Numbered from the stretch's first letter, positions 43,296-53,293 are shown. The stretch is DNA of 64,000 nucleotides from Pirellulaceae bacterium (GCA_028280445.1 JANQLU010000037.1:62001-126000), one strand, 5' to 3'. The notes: generated by a model from the letters alone, not told the origin. Program-made: numbers and translations.

Positions 43296-43877
43296 TCAGA
43301 CTTTGGGATATTCGTTCAGAAACCGAACGATAACAATGATGCCGCTGACAACAACCAACAACCCTCCACCAATTAATGCCCAGCCTGGTCCCAGATCAAA
43401 AGTCACCACGAAAATCCCGCAGGCAACCAGAATGAAGGCATAGAAAATGAATCGTTTCGACGATGTCAAAGCAGCAGTGATCAACGCCATCAAACCGACC
43501 AAGGCCGCTGGCACACCCGCAATCATGAAACTCAAGATTGCAGCCTCACCACGAACGACAATCCAATAAAGCGAAATGGCAATCACAAAAGTGACAATTC
43601 CTAACGCGATAGCAGCCAGTAGCAGTGTTCGGTTTTTTTGGCGTTGCTGTTGCGAAATATGTATCTTTCCAACACGCGGTTCAGTGATATGTTTCCGCAA
43701 CCAACTCCAAAACGGAACAAGAACTGTCGGTGCGATTGCACCTAACGGTACCAGATCTGCTTGCCACGCAATTCCGATAGCCAAAACGCCGATTCCCGAA
43801 AGGACATCGAGCAGTCCATCGTTCCAAACAGGGAATGCATCGATGCCCTGTTCGCATCTCGTTTCCACATTTGACAT
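43296..43877 (-). CDS. Multi-pass membrane protein of unknown function
   Basis: A 193-residue protein with about six helices in pairs (LLDVLSGIGVLAIGIAWQ, LVPLGAIAPTVLVPFWSWL, LLLAAIALGIVTFVIAISLYW, LSFMIAGVPAALVGLMALI, FIFYAFILVACGIFVVTF, ALIGGGLLVVVSGIIVIVRF). No functional motif is visible. The start is an ATG with GGGAA rather far upstream. It lies 61 bases after the next exported protein gene and may be independent. Confidence 0.7.
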   Translation of the reverse strand: MSNVETRCEQGIDAFPVWNDGLLDVLSGIGVLAIGIAWQADLVPLGAIAPTVLVPFWSWLRKHITEPRVGKIHISQQQRQKNRTLLLAAIALGIVTFVIAISLYWIVVRGEAAILSFMIAGVPAALVGLMALITAALTSSKRFIFYAFILVACGIFVVTFDLGPGWALIGGGLLVVVSGIIVIVRFLNEYPKV

Positions 43878-43938
43878 CGCAGCATTTCCCTCGTTCGTTT
43901 CGATTGACCTGAGATCGGTGTTTCCATCTGATTAGCGA

Positions 43939-44766
43939 TTATCGTTTGACTTTGGACTTTTTGAGCAATTTTTGAATTTCAGCGGGTGGTGTGAATTGAT
44001 TGTCTGCCAATTTCACGTTGTGTTTCATCGATTGAATTTGAATCACTCGTTTCTGTCCCACGAGATTTAACTCGGTGCGATGCGCAATTTTGATCCCGTC
44101 CACTGTTTTGTAGTCGGACAGATAAGCGGTTACGTCAATGCTGCCGGCGTCGGAGACTACCGTCGATTCAATCTTGCTGACCAGGAATGTATTTTTGTCG
44201 AAGTAGGCGGTTAGCAATGATCGTTTCATACGGCTGGCGTTTTTGCTTTTATACGGATGTGGTGTCAAGACAACTTTGTAGCACTCTTTGCTGTTTACTT
44301 TTTCGATCGAAACACATTTGGCGGATTCGTAGGCACGTTTCCAATAAATCAAGCGGTCAAACGTAGAATCTCGCAATTGGTTTTCCAATGCGGCACCCGA
44401 TTCAACAACTGGTCCCTGCATTTCTGACATTGACCAGGCAGCCTGGCCGTTGCAACCTTTCGTGATGGTACCGATGGCATCGGCTTTGATCGTTGAAATC
44501 ACCTTGTTTGGTTTTGTCGCATAAGTTTCAGCATTGAGAGTGATTCCGGCCCCTTTGATTTCAATGGTCGATTTGAAATAACGGTTTTTGATTTTGTCGA
44601 AAGCAGCTTGTTTGCCGCTGGCCGCAATATGTTTTTGTAAGACCTGCTCTCCCGTTGGCAGTTTGGTTTTTTTGGTGACTTGCGCTGTGACGAGTTCACC
44701 GCTGAACAGTGAAACAGTGATGGCTAACGCGAGGATGAAGCATGGTTTGATTGAATCGATTAACAT
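43939..44766 (-). CDS. Exported LolA-like protein
   Basis: A 275-residue protein with a signal peptide (CFILALAITVSLFSGELVTA). The body resembles the outer-membrane lipoprotein-sorting (LolA/LolB) half-barrel: LQKHIAASGKQAAFDKIKNRY, then strands with TLNAETYATKPNKVIST, YFDKNTFLVSKIES and VDGIKIAHRTELN. The DGIKIAHR and FDKNTFL words are common to such periplasmic proteins in this phylum. AGGAG is eight bases before the ATG. Lipid or lipoprotein binding is inferred from fold only. It follows the S41 protease gene after 28 bases. Confidence 0.68.
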   Translation of the reverse strand: MLIDSIKPCFILALAITVSLFSGELVTAQVTKKTKLPTGEQVLQKHIAASGKQAAFDKIKNRYFKSTIEIKGAGITLNAETYATKPNKVISTIKADAIGTITKGCNGQAAWSMSEMQGPVVESGAALENQLRDSTFDRLIYWKRAYESAKCVSIEKVNSKECYKVVLTPHPYKSKNASRMKRSLLTAYFDKNTFLVSKIESTVVSDAGSIDVTAYLSDYKTVDGIKIAHRTELNLVGQKRVIQIQSMKHNVKLADNQFTPPAEIQKLLKKSKVKR

Positions 44767-44794
44767 GTGAATAGCTCCTGAAATTAAAGTGTTG

Positions 44795-46123
44795 TCATTT
44801 GGCGTTCTTTTTTATCCAGTCAAGTGCGGATTCGAGCTGCAGATCTCGGCCTTGGAGCAACGCATCTCGGCGATGTTGAATTTCCTGGTGAGGCGGAACA
44901 CCGATACCTTCGAGGGTTTTACCCGTTGATTTGGAAATGTAGTTTGCCCGGGCATATTGAAATCCGTCGCCGTTGGGCAATTTTTCAATGAAGCTACCGA
45001 GTACGGCTCCTGCTGTTCTCGTTCCAATCAAATGTCCGAGCTTGAGGTCTTTCATTCCACTGGCAAAAAACTCGGCGGCAGAAATAGACATTTCGTCGAT
45101 CAGCACGACGACTTTTCCGCGATACGGTTCGGCTCGGGGACGCACAATCATTTTCAATTTGGTATCGCGCAAGATGACTGTACCCATTTGTTGTTTATTT
45201 TCTGGTAGCAGCCACCCCATCATGGCAGTTGCCATTTCACCCATGCCACCTCCATTGCCACGAACGTCAATAATAATGCCATCCATTTCTCGAAAATCTT
45301 TCATGGCTTGATTGAATTTCGGCATCAACGATGCGGGGTCCATGAAAGCGTTGAAACGGATGTATCCCACGTTGTCTTTGATCTTGGATGTCTCGATCCA
45401 AATATGGAAATTTGGGATGTGCCCAAACTGTGCCGGTTTGCCTTTTGGTTGATCAAAGGGAATTGTGACTTGGGTTTGTTTGTCTTCTCCATTCAAAAAT
45501 ACGATGTCGACGCTTTCTCCTTGTTTCCCTCGCAGTCGCCCCTGGACGGCATCGACCAGAATCGTCCGCCGATGTCGATGATTTGCCAGTTCTCGCGAGA
45601 TCTCACGGTAGCGTTTGGGAATATCGGTATCGCCAATTTTGATGATTTGCCAGCCAGTTTTTACGCCCTGTTTGTCGGCGGATGAACCTTTGACTATTTC
45701 TGTCACCAATACTTGGCCGTCGACGATTCGAACATTCATTCCCGTTGTCTGTTGACCACGTGGTCGGTCCGAATCCAGTTTTTTGTAGGCGTCGCTTGGG
45801 ATGATTCCAAAATGAGAAACTTTCATGCTGTTGAGCAACCGTCGCATGATCGTTCGGCTCGCTTCCATCGTTTGGGCTTTCTCAATTTGAGGTCGAAGTC
45901 GTTTTTTCTGAGCTTCCCAATCGACACCTCCCAATTTGGGGTCCCAGTAGTGATCGCGAACCGTTTTCCAAATGTAGTCAAAAGATTCAACATTTTTCTT
46001 CCGTTGTTCGGCGGTGAGACGTTGGTTTGATTTGGATTGTTGTTGTGCCGAGATGTCAACAGGCACTGCAACGAGGCATGTCAGTGCTATGAAAATCGTG
46101 ACGCTTAAAATTTTGTTGCTCAT
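44795..46123 (-). CDS. Exported S41 family (C-terminal processing) peptidase
   Basis: A 442-residue periplasmic protease with a leader (ILSVTIFIALTCLVAVPVDISA). A helical N-terminal domain is followed by a PDZ region (about 125-225; VTEIVKGSSADKQGVKTGW) and the catalytic domain, with IDVRGNGGGMGE and the nucleophile Ser348 in MSISAAEFFASG. The general base lysine is not at the usual CtpA spot (GSIDE-like), so a tricorn-type Ser-His mechanism is possible. With kinase (STK) and LolA-like genes on either side it is part of a probable four-gene run. Confidence 0.88.
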   Translation of the reverse strand: MSNKILSVTIFIALTCLVAVPVDISAQQQSKSNQRLTAEQRKKNVESFDYIWKTVRDHYWDPKLGGVDWEAQKKRLRPQIEKAQTMEASRTIMRRLLNSMKVSHFGIIPSDAYKKLDSDRPRGQQTTGMNVRIVDGQVLVTEIVKGSSADKQGVKTGWQIIKIGDTDIPKRYREISRELANHRHRRTILVDAVQGRLRGKQGESVDIVFLNGEDKQTQVTIPFDQPKGKPAQFGHIPNFHIWIETSKIKDNVGYIRFNAFMDPASLMPKFNQAMKDFREMDGIIIDVRGNGGGMGEMATAMMGWLLPENKQQMGTVILRDTKLKMIVRPRAEPYRGKVVVLIDEMSISAAEFFASGMKDLKLGHLIGTRTAGAVLGSFIEKLPNGDGFQYARANYISKSTGKTLEGIGVPPHQEIQHRRDALLQGRDLQLESALDWIKKNAK

Positions 46124-46145
46124 TTTTTTGTCCGGCTATTGGGTT

Positions 46146-48869
46146 TCATTCGTTCAACAAGGATTCAATTTCCTGGGATAATGATTTTGCTTTCGCATGG
46201 CGCGCGAACTCTGACGGAACCAGCAGTTCTTTGAAACGCTTATGTTGTTTTTGGGCCTCGTCTGACTGTCCCAGTTGAGAAAACAACATTGCTTTGAATC
46301 CGAGAGCCATCAGCGATTCCTGCGTTGTTTTTTCAACTGGCGGTTTCCACGCTTTCAGGATGTCCAAAGCATCAACGTATTTTTTTTGTCGATAGAGTAA
46401 TGCTGCCCGAATCACAACGAACCGATCCTGCTTGGGTTGTCTTGCGATCAGGGTGTCGACGGCCTTGAGTGCCAGCGCATAGTCTTTGGGTGCCCGCTGG
46501 GGATCGAGGGATATTTCGCGAGTTGCCGCCTCAATTGCATCGTGGGCTCCTTGGATGAATGTCTCCAAGCCGACGGTTCGATCGAGTTTCGTCAGGGACG
46601 CGGTAGCTAAATCAATGGCTTCGATGAATTGGTCATGATCTGCCATGTACCGCGCGTATTCGGACAAAAAGATACCGATGCGGGGATGATTTTCACCAAG
46701 GATTTTGCGAGCGAGGTTGAGGTATTCACGGCGTTTGGGAACGTATTGCAATGAGTCATCGTCGAGTTGGTTGACGGTAATGCTCAGATACCGCAGCGCG
46801 ACTTCACTGTAAAACTGTGATGTTGATGGGTATTTTTGATAAATATCCAGCGCTTCGCGCAAGTGCTGTTGGGCTTTCTCAAATTCTTTTTGGTCAACAT
46901 AAAAGGCAGCAGTTTGAGTCAGCACTTTGGCGATCGCAGGTTGATTGGCGGGTAAAGCTTCGCGAAACGCCTGGATACATTCATCCAGGATAGCGTTGAG
47001 TTTGTCGGCTTTGCCCCCCAGAGACAGGACATTGGCCAGTCGATTCATCGTCAGCGCGATTTCGATTTTTTGATGAGGGGCAACTTTGCGGCGAATTGCC
47101 AGTGCTCGGCGAAGTGCTTTTTCCGCTTCGTCGTATTTTGCGCGTCCCTGAAGTATTTCTGCCAAGCCCGAATACGCTTTAGCGAGGTAGGGAGTTTCAT
47201 CACTGCGATTTTCACAAATCGAAATCGCTTCACGAAATGCTTTTTCCGCACCTGATTCATCGCCTTTGAGTGCCAACAAACTGCCCAAACGGGAAAGCGC
47301 GACACTGATGTTGGAATCCTGCGGTCCTTGAGTCTGTTTCCAGATTGCGATCGACTCGTGCAACAGATATTCAGATTCTGAATAATCTCCCGCAGATTGC
47401 AATTGAATCGAAATGCTGTTTAGCACGGCGGCCACAGTTGCCGGATCATCGCTGAACAACTGTCGAGCCTCATCGGCAACGCTTTCAATGTTGTAAGTCC
47501 GGCCTCCCGGACCTTGCTGGTTGTCCGAAACCACTAGTACGTTGTGCAGATAATCCGCGATCTCTTGCGTTCGTTTCATTTCATGATTGGCACGAACCAG
47601 TCCCGAGACTGCGAGTACACTACCGACCAGCAAGGACAATGCCACCAGACAGCTGGTCAGTACGCCCACTCGATGGCGACGCACAAATTTGCTCATCGAG
47701 TACAACATGCCCGGCGGCGCGGCAATGACGGGTTCGTCGTTCAAATAGCGGGTAATGTCTGCCGCCAGTTCGCTGGCCGAGTCATATCGACGCGTACGAT
47801 CTTTGTCCATCGCTTTCATGACGATGCAATCGAGTTCGCCTTGGAGCGTTTTAGAGAACATGTTTGGCTGCACACCGTGGTGCTTGGCGACCAAAGTATC
47901 CTGCTGCAACAGTGTCGCGACTCGCGTTGATGGTTTGAGCGGGTCTTCATTGCAGATGATTTTCTGCAATTCCACATAACCTGCCTCTTTTAATCGCTGG
48001 CGATCAAACGGAGGTGCCCCGGTTAGCAATTCGTACAACACGCACCCCAGCGAATACAGATCGCTGCGCGTGTCGATGTCCAGCCCGCTCATTTCAGCCT
48101 GTTCGGGACTCATATACTGCGGAGTGCCAATAAACTGATGATATTCTGTGAACAACGTTCGCTCGGTGAGCCTCTGGTTGGTTGCTTTGGAAACTCCAAA
48201 GTCGATGATTTTGGGAACGGGGCGGCCGTCGTGAAGCGTGACCATAATGTTCGTAGGTTTGATATCGCGATGAATGATCCCTTTGCGGTGCGCATGTTGG
48301 ACTGCGTGACAGACATCCAGAAACAATTCCAGTCGCGCACGGAGATTCAGATTACGGCTATCGCAATATTGGGTAATTGAGACGCCTCGAACCAGTTCCA
48401 TGACAAAATACAGGCGGCCCGATTCGGTCGCCCCGGCGTCAAAGACTTTGGCAACGTTGGGATGGTCCATTAACGCCAATGCTTGCCGTTCCGCTTCGAA
48501 ACGAGCGATGACCTGTTTGGTGTCCATTCCAAGTTTGATGATCTTGATCGCGACTTTTCGTCGCACAGGCCGTTGTTGCTCGGCCATATAGACCGTTCCA
48601 AATCCCCCTTCGCCAATCTCTTGAAGGATTTTGTATCGGTCAATCACAACTCCCGGACCTTCGATGGGGCGCTCGACAGTTTCGGAGTTTAGAAAATTCC
48701 CCGCTTCCTGATGAGCGCGAATCAGGGCCTCAACTCTCGAATACAGCTCCGGGTCGGCACCGCATGCGTCGAGCAAATAATTTTCTCGTTCATTCTCGTT
48801 CTCCAATGCAATGGCTGCATCAAAGATCGATTCGACTTGACTGTTTTTGGTGTTGTTTTTGATCTGCAT
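46146..48869 (-). CDS. Ser/Thr protein kinase with TPR repeats
   Basis: A 907-residue kinase. The kinase domain covers about 78-360: glycine loop GEGGFG (86-91), HRDIKPTN with Asp202, and DFG at 223-225. One membrane helix is near 395-425 (VGVLTSCLVALSLLVGSVLAV). TPR repeats fill the rest (for example YSGLAEILQGRAKYDEAEKA and LTQTAAFYVDQKEFEKAQQH), outside the cytoplasm if the helix spans once. ATG at 48869 has GGAG nine bases upstream. The adjacent ECF sigma is the likely partner. The PP2C at 49954 may reverse its action. Confidence 0.92.
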   Translation of the reverse strand: MQIKNNTKNSQVESIFDAAIALENENERENYLLDACGADPELYSRVEALIRAHQEAGNFLNSETVERPIEGPGVVIDRYKILQEIGEGGFGTVYMAEQQRPVRRKVAIKIIKLGMDTKQVIARFEAERQALALMDHPNVAKVFDAGATESGRLYFVMELVRGVSITQYCDSRNLNLRARLELFLDVCHAVQHAHRKGIIHRDIKPTNIMVTLHDGRPVPKIIDFGVSKATNQRLTERTLFTEYHQFIGTPQYMSPEQAEMSGLDIDTRSDLYSLGCVLYELLTGAPPFDRQRLKEAGYVELQKIICNEDPLKPSTRVATLLQQDTLVAKHHGVQPNMFSKTLQGELDCIVMKAMDKDRTRRYDSASELAADITRYLNDEPVIAAPPGMLYSMSKFVRRHRVGVLTSCLVALSLLVGSVLAVSGLVRANHEMKRTQEIADYLHNVLVVSDNQQGPGGRTYNIESVADEARQLFSDDPATVAAVLNSISIQLQSAGDYSESEYLLHESIAIWKQTQGPQDSNISVALSRLGSLLALKGDESGAEKAFREAISICENRSDETPYLAKAYSGLAEILQGRAKYDEAEKALRRALAIRRKVAPHQKIEIALTMNRLANVLSLGGKADKLNAILDECIQAFREALPANQPAIAKVLTQTAAFYVDQKEFEKAQQHLREALDIYQKYPSTSQFYSEVALRYLSITVNQLDDDSLQYVPKRREYLNLARKILGENHPRIGIFLSEYARYMADHDQFIEAIDLATASLTKLDRTVGLETFIQGAHDAIEAATREISLDPQRAPKDYALALKAVDTLIARQPKQDRFVVIRAALLYRQKKYVDALDILKAWKPPVEKTTQESLMALGFKAMLFSQLGQSDEAQKQHKRFKELLVPSEFARHAKAKSLSQEIESLLNE

Positions 48870-49008
48870 CACTGGTGCTCCAATTAGTAGTGCGCCGTTT
48901 GACACTGGCGCGCCTCAGGGATTTCAGAAAATTTATTAGTCAGCAGCCGCTGCACCATTTGCCGGAATTCGATGATTTGCAAACATGGACCATCAGCCTC
49001 AAGATGGG

Positions 49009-49599
49009 CTAGACGGTCGAGTCGCCGTTTCCACGTGTCATCTGCTGATAAAGCCAAGCCCGTGCATAAGTCCAATAGCGCGATGCTGTGGCACGCGAAA
49101 TCCGTAGAATGTTGGCGGCCTGCTCAATCGTCAGGCCAGCAAAAAAACGGAGCATCACCAACTCGGCCTTGACCGGATCTTCTAATTTGAGTTTTTCAAG
49201 AGCTTCGTCGAGCGACTCCAACTCCGTCGTTGACGCATCAGCGGCGATGTCCAGGTTTTTTAAATCGAGTCGCTGCCGATCACCTGCACGCTTGAGACGT
49301 TTCTTTCGCCGGGCGTTTTCAATCAGGATTCGTCTCATCGCTGTCGCCGCAGCCGAAAAAAATTGAGCGCGACTCTGCCAGTCGACGGGGCCATTTTTTT
49401 CGAGACGAAGATAAACCTCGTGAACGAGCGCCGTCGGTTCGAGACTATGATCGGGCGATTCACTCGACATCTTGGCAGCGGCCAGGCGTCGAAGTTCAGC
49501 ATACACGCGCGGCAAAAGTTGCTCGGCTGTCGCAGGATCACTGGCCTGAATCGCATCTAAAATCGAAGATGTATTGTCAGATTCGCTTGGCTCGGTCAT
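49009..49599 (-). CDS. ECF sigma-70 factor, kinase-linked
   Basis: A 196-residue ECF sigma of the TIGR02999-like type. Region 2 covers LLPRVYAELRRLAAAKM to RAQFFSAAATAMRRILIENARRK (in parts), with HEVYLRLE as the hallmark; region 4 covers EDPVKAELVMLRFFAGLTIEQ and SRATASRYWTYARAWL. ATG at 49599. The gene lies 139 bases before the TPR kinase gene. Confidence 0.92.
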   Translation of the reverse strand: MTEPSESDNTSSILDAIQASDPATAEQLLPRVYAELRRLAAAKMSSESPDHSLEPTALVHEVYLRLEKNGPVDWQSRAQFFSAAATAMRRILIENARRKKRLKRAGDRQRLDLKNLDIAADASTTELESLDEALEKLKLEDPVKAELVMLRFFAGLTIEQAANILRISRATASRYWTYARAWLYQQMTRGNGDSTV

Positions 49600-49953
49600 T
49601 CGATCATTTGGCTTGTAAGGTTGATCGTCTCATAGGTAGCAGAAGATTCGCTGGTGAATTGTTTTTCTTGCTGAATTCTAGTTGCCCGCAATTCATGTGC
49701 CACATGCTGTTGCGAAAAAATCGATGAGAACCGTTATTGTTGCTACGGTTTGTAGTCGGGGGCGAGGCTCCCGCCGAGCCGATACAACACACCCGCGGCT
49801 CGGCAGGAGCCTCGCCCTCCCGAACAACAACTTAAAAAGCGCTCTAGCGTGCGATTTCGCCCACAACAATTGTTGCGATTGGATGAAAGAAGGATCCAAT
49901 GTTTTTCAGTCTGGCCGTTGTGGGAACACCGGATGTACCATTCCAAAATCGAT
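49600..49953. repeat. D repeat in a gene-free gap
   Basis: This 354-base gap between the ECF gene and the PP2C gene holds a D element at 49757-49822: GGGCGAGGCTCCCGCCGAGCC and GGCTCGGCAGGAGCCTCGCC (cut to parts) are inverted around a loop of about 14 bases. A second copy is at 55078-55104. No gene or promoter is clear. Confidence 0.7.
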
Positions 49954-51258
49954 TTACAGATCGATTCTGGAATCTGAGCTTTGTTGAGAGCTTTGATTGC
50001 GTAGTCGTTGCATGAGGTAGGATATTCCTCGACCGTAACATTGGATAGCTCTGCCAAAATCATCGGCCTCGTAAGCTTGATGAGCGGCTTCGATGAATTC
50101 ATCGATTTGGGTGTCGTCGGCCGATAGCAGTTCGTGTTTGACAGATTCGTCGCGCAGTTGATTCAGGACGGATTCGAGGTTTTCGCCGAATTCTTTGTTT
50201 GAAGCACATTCGACTCGAACGTAAGGGCCTTTGCCAAACCGTTTTTCTCCGGTTACAACCGTTCCGCCACTGGCCAAGCCACTGAGTTGATAAATCAAGT
50301 AGGCACAACAAAACAAAGTGACCAATCCAAAAACGATTGCCGTGTAGGGGCTGGCGAACAAGCAAATAATCGTGCCAATCAGGCTGGCTGCGAGAACGGC
50401 CCAGAACAGCGGATGAATTTTGCCGCCTTGAGGATTTGCATTGATTTTGATCGGATTGGCAACACTGGTTCCGGATGCCAGTTTCTGACTGGTTACTTTG
50501 GCAATGACGAGTGTGATGTTGTCGGGACCTCCGCGTAGATTGGAAAGATCGACCAATACGCGAGCCGCTTCGTCAGGAGACAGGCTTTCCAGGATGGGTC
50601 CGATTTCATCGTCCGTGATTTGCCCTGAAAGTCCGTCACTGCAGATCAAATAGACGTCATTGATTTCAATAGGAAACGGACCTTCCATGTCGACTTTGAC
50701 ATCCGGATATGGTCCGAGCGATCGAGTAATGACATTTTTGGGAACGACATTGGCAGCATCTTCGCCAAGTTGTCCACTTGCCCGCATTTCCCACGACAGA
50801 CTGTGATCAAAAGTCAGTTGTTCCAATCGGCCTTTTCGCATCCGATAAATACGGCTGTCGCCAATATGGGCAACAACAACCCCTTGCGGCAGCATGAGCA
50901 AACAGCTGCAGGTGGTTCCCATGTTGTAGAAATCTTCGTTGGCTTGTCCGCGGCGATGAATTTCCGCATTTGCCTCGATTACCGATTTTTTGAGCGCTTC
51001 GGGAGCTGACGTGTTGTCGCCGAGTTTTCGGTAGATATGGGGAATCGTATCGACTGCAATTTTACTGGCCAGTTCTCCCGCAGCATGAGCTCCCATGCCG
51101 TCGGCGACCAAAAACAAATGTCCACGGCGCTGCCAAACGTCAAAATCGTTTGCCAGGGAGATCGCAAAATTGTCCTGATTGGTGGCACGGCGCATACCAA
51201 CATCGGATTCCGACGAAATCTCTAAATGTTGATTCCAGTAGTTTTCAGTATTTGACAT
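49954..51258 (-). CDS. PP2C-type Ser/Thr phosphatase with membrane segments
   Basis: A 434-residue protein. The PP2C domain (about 10-250) has RRATNQDNFAIS, LVADGMGAHAAGELAS, AHIGDSRIYR, the SDGLSGQITD block and RGGPDNITLVIA, which give the metal-binding aspartates. Two membrane helices follow (WAVLAASLIGTIICLFAS and IVFGLVTLFCCAYLIY). The cytoplasmic tail ends in a TPR-like pair (YEADDFGRAIQCYGRGISYL). ATG at 51258; the longer upstream start was rejected. It should dephosphorylate targets of Hanks-type kinases, two of which are in the window. Confidence 0.9.
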   Translation of the reverse strand: MSNTENYWNQHLEISSESDVGMRRATNQDNFAISLANDFDVWQRRGHLFLVADGMGAHAAGELASKIAVDTIPHIYRKLGDNTSAPEALKKSVIEANAEIHRRGQANEDFYNMGTTCSCLLMLPQGVVVAHIGDSRIYRMRKGRLEQLTFDHSLSWEMRASGQLGEDAANVVPKNVITRSLGPYPDVKVDMEGPFPIEINDVYLICSDGLSGQITDDEIGPILESLSPDEAARVLVDLSNLRGGPDNITLVIAKVTSQKLASGTSVANPIKINANPQGGKIHPLFWAVLAASLIGTIICLFASPYTAIVFGLVTLFCCAYLIYQLSGLASGGTVVTGEKRFGKGPYVRVECASNKEFGENLESVLNQLRDESVKHELLSADDTQIDEFIEAAHQAYEADDFGRAIQCYGRGISYLMQRLRNQSSQQSSDSRIDL

Positions 51259-51454
51259 ATTTGTTGCGCGAGCCAATCGATTGAAACAGCGAGAGACTAT
51301 TTCAAGGAAACAAGCTAGCGAAACCCGTCTCCAGTTTATGTATCTTACCTTGCAAGCATCATGTTTTGAATCCAACACTGCAATCTTTATCGCTAGATTG
51401 ACATTTTAAGATTATCGACACTCAGGCTATACTCCTTCGCTTTTTGCCTCTCAC

Positions 51455-51474
51455 GGGGTCAGGAATCTTTCGAA
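51455..51474. repeat. C repeat, single degenerate arm
   Basis: GGGGTCAGGAATCTTTCGAA is a weak copy of the C arm. It lies 18 bases before the PEGA gene start. Confidence 0.4.
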
Positions 51475-51491
51475 ACGGAGCCGTCACGAAA

Positions 51492-51929
51492 TTGCTTTCC
51501 AAAAAAATTTTCAGAATGCTATGCTTAGTTTTGCTCACCGGCGCAATGACCACACAATGGGGATGCGTCCAACGGCGGTTGCTGATTCGAAGCAACCCGG
51601 AGGGAGCACTGGTCACGGTCGATGGACGCCCGGTAGGGCATACTCCTTACTCGTTGCCGTTTACTTATTACGGCACACGCCTAGTCAAGCTGGAAAAGGA
51701 CGGGTACCAAACGACGGAGGTTAAACAGCAGGTACGGGCGCCGTGGTACCAATATCCACCGTTCAGTTTTTTCGCCGACAACCTCGCCTTTCGTGAAATT
51801 CGCGACACTCGCGAGGTAGACATTGCCATGACTCCAAAGGTGCAAACCAACGAAGACCAATTGATCCAAAGCGCCAATCAACTTCGACAAGATGTGCACC
51901 GCGACACAATTATTTCTCCGAGACAGTAG
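51492..51929 (+). CDS. PEGA domain lipoprotein
   Basis: A 145-residue protein. The TTG at 51492 has GGAG eleven bases upstream and gives a lipoprotein leader (MLSKKIFRMLCLVLLTG) ending in WGC, the likely lipidated cysteine. A PEGA domain follows (RSNPEGALVTVDGRPVGHTP, then PFTYYGTRLVKLEKDGY), a surface domain found on many cell envelope proteins. The ATG at 51516 is a second possible start. Function unknown. Confidence 0.8.
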   Translation: MLSKKIFRMLCLVLLTGAMTTQWGCVQRRLLIRSNPEGALVTVDGRPVGHTPYSLPFTYYGTRLVKLEKDGYQTTEVKQQVRAPWYQYPPFSFFADNLAFREIRDTREVDIAMTPKVQTNEDQLIQSANQLRQDVHRDTIISPRQ

Positions 51930-51950
51930 CACAGTCAAATTTTTTGCAGT

Positions 51951-52035
51951 AAAAGGGGTCGGGAGTCTTTTTTCAATGAACGTCGACAAGAGTGTTTCGA
52001 CGTCCTTGTTAGAAAAAAGACTCCCGACCCCTTTT
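51951..52035. repeat. C repeat, nested hairpin between convergent genes
   Basis: Perfect 24-base arms at 51951-51974 and 52012-52035 (AAAAGGGGTCGGGAGTC start) enclose a loop with its own hairpin, CGTCGA and TCGACG. It lies between the PEGA gene and the convergent mlaD gene. T- and A-rich arm ends would make it act as a terminator in both directions. Confidence 0.88.
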
Positions 52036-52048
52036 ACGTTCTCGATTT

Positions 52049-53275
52049 CTACTGTCCGTATCTGACCCGTCCGTTTCCGATCGTTGAACCTTTGTAGCCG
52101 GTGTTGGGTGGGCGGCGATTGAGAGCGCCGCGGATTCCAAATTGCCCCGGGTCTCTGGCAGCACCATCGGCAACATACCGTAGATCGTTGATCAACGGAC
52201 GGAGTTGTGTGCTGATGTCGCGAACGTTTTTAACCGTTTGATTGATGTTGTTGTATAAACTTGGATCCTTGATCAGTCGAGAGATTGATCCATCACTGTT
52301 GGTGACAGATTTTACAAACTCGTTCACTTCACCAACGAGCGTGTCGATTTCGCGAATCAGTCCATCTACATTTTTCATGCTGTCGGAGAGTTGTTTGGTA
52401 ATTGCCGGACCATCTTTGCCGAGCGCCTCGGTAAATGGTTTGAGGTTTTTCATATTGGATTCAACCTCTTTGCTGACATCTCGAAAACTGGCGACTGTTT
52501 CGCTGGCCTCTTCCATTACTTTGGTGGCTTCGTCGATCAGTTTTGGCAACGCCTCGGCTGTTTTGTTGACGTTTTCGATCGTTTGGGCAATGTTTTGCTG
52601 ATTGGCTTGATTGCCAACAATTTTTTCGACGGAGTCCATCGTGCGGTTGAATTTGGTCAACGCCGTTTCTGCCTTGGTCGAAAGTTCTGCAAATCGCTTA
52701 AAGAACTTTTTGGCATCGCCATCTTCCTGATTGAATGCGTCCTTGAGCGCTCCGGTAAATCCTTTGATGTCCTGGCCAACCGATGCAACCGTATCGCCCG
52801 CTTTTTTGATCGATGTCAAAGTTTCTTCGATGGATTCCTCCAATCGAATTCCCATTTCGATCATTTCGATTGGATTTCTTTCGACCTTGACATTTTTGGT
52901 CGCCAACATCGTTCCATCCTGAACTTGGTTTCCTCGATCTTCGACTCCCGGTAGGAAATCGATGACAGCATCGCCCAGCAGGGAAGCCGTTCCGATTTTA
53001 CAGATGTCGTTTTCGTAGAGTTTTTCTTTCGAATTGATTCTCAAAGTCAATTTGACGGCGTTGTCCAACGACTCGACTTTGGAAACTCGACCGATCAGGA
53101 TTCCATTTTTTCGGATCGGCGTGTTTTTGGTGACACCGGGAGCAGTTTTGGGCTGAACATAGATAGTGTACTGGGATGACCAACCTTCACTAAACAGGAA
53201 TATCAGAATGCCAACGATGCAGGCGGCGCAGATGACTACGATGCCGACACGTAATTGAATAATTCTTTCGTCCAT
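52049..53275 (-). CDS. mlaD: MlaD/MCE family lipid transport protein
   Basis: A 408-residue single-pass protein: membrane helix at 8-30 (VGIVVICAACIVGILIFLF), one MCE domain (about 35-120; VTKNTPIRKNGILIGRVSKV), then a long coiled coil (to 350) that may form a tube. The end (residues about 360-408) is disordered and rich in G, R and N. It takes phospholipid across the periplasm with MlaE and MlaF. Eighteen bases separate it from mlaF. MlaB and MlaC are not in the window. Confidence 0.9.
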   Translation of the reverse strand: MDERIIQLRVGIVVICAACIVGILIFLFSEGWSSQYTIYVQPKTAPGVTKNTPIRKNGILIGRVSKVESLDNAVKLTLRINSKEKLYENDICKIGTASLLGDAVIDFLPGVEDRGNQVQDGTMLATKNVKVERNPIEMIEMGIRLEESIEETLTSIKKAGDTVASVGQDIKGFTGALKDAFNQEDGDAKKFFKRFAELSTKAETALTKFNRTMDSVEKIVGNQANQQNIAQTIENVNKTAEALPKLIDEATKVMEEASETVASFRDVSKEVESNMKNLKPFTEALGKDGPAITKQLSDSMKNVDGLIREIDTLVGEVNEFVKSVTNSDGSISRLIKDPSLYNNINQTVKNVRDISTQLRPLINDLRYVADGAARDPGQFGIRGALNRRPPNTGYKGSTIGNGRVRYGQ

Positions 53276-53293
53276 TGGTAATGCCTCGTTGGT

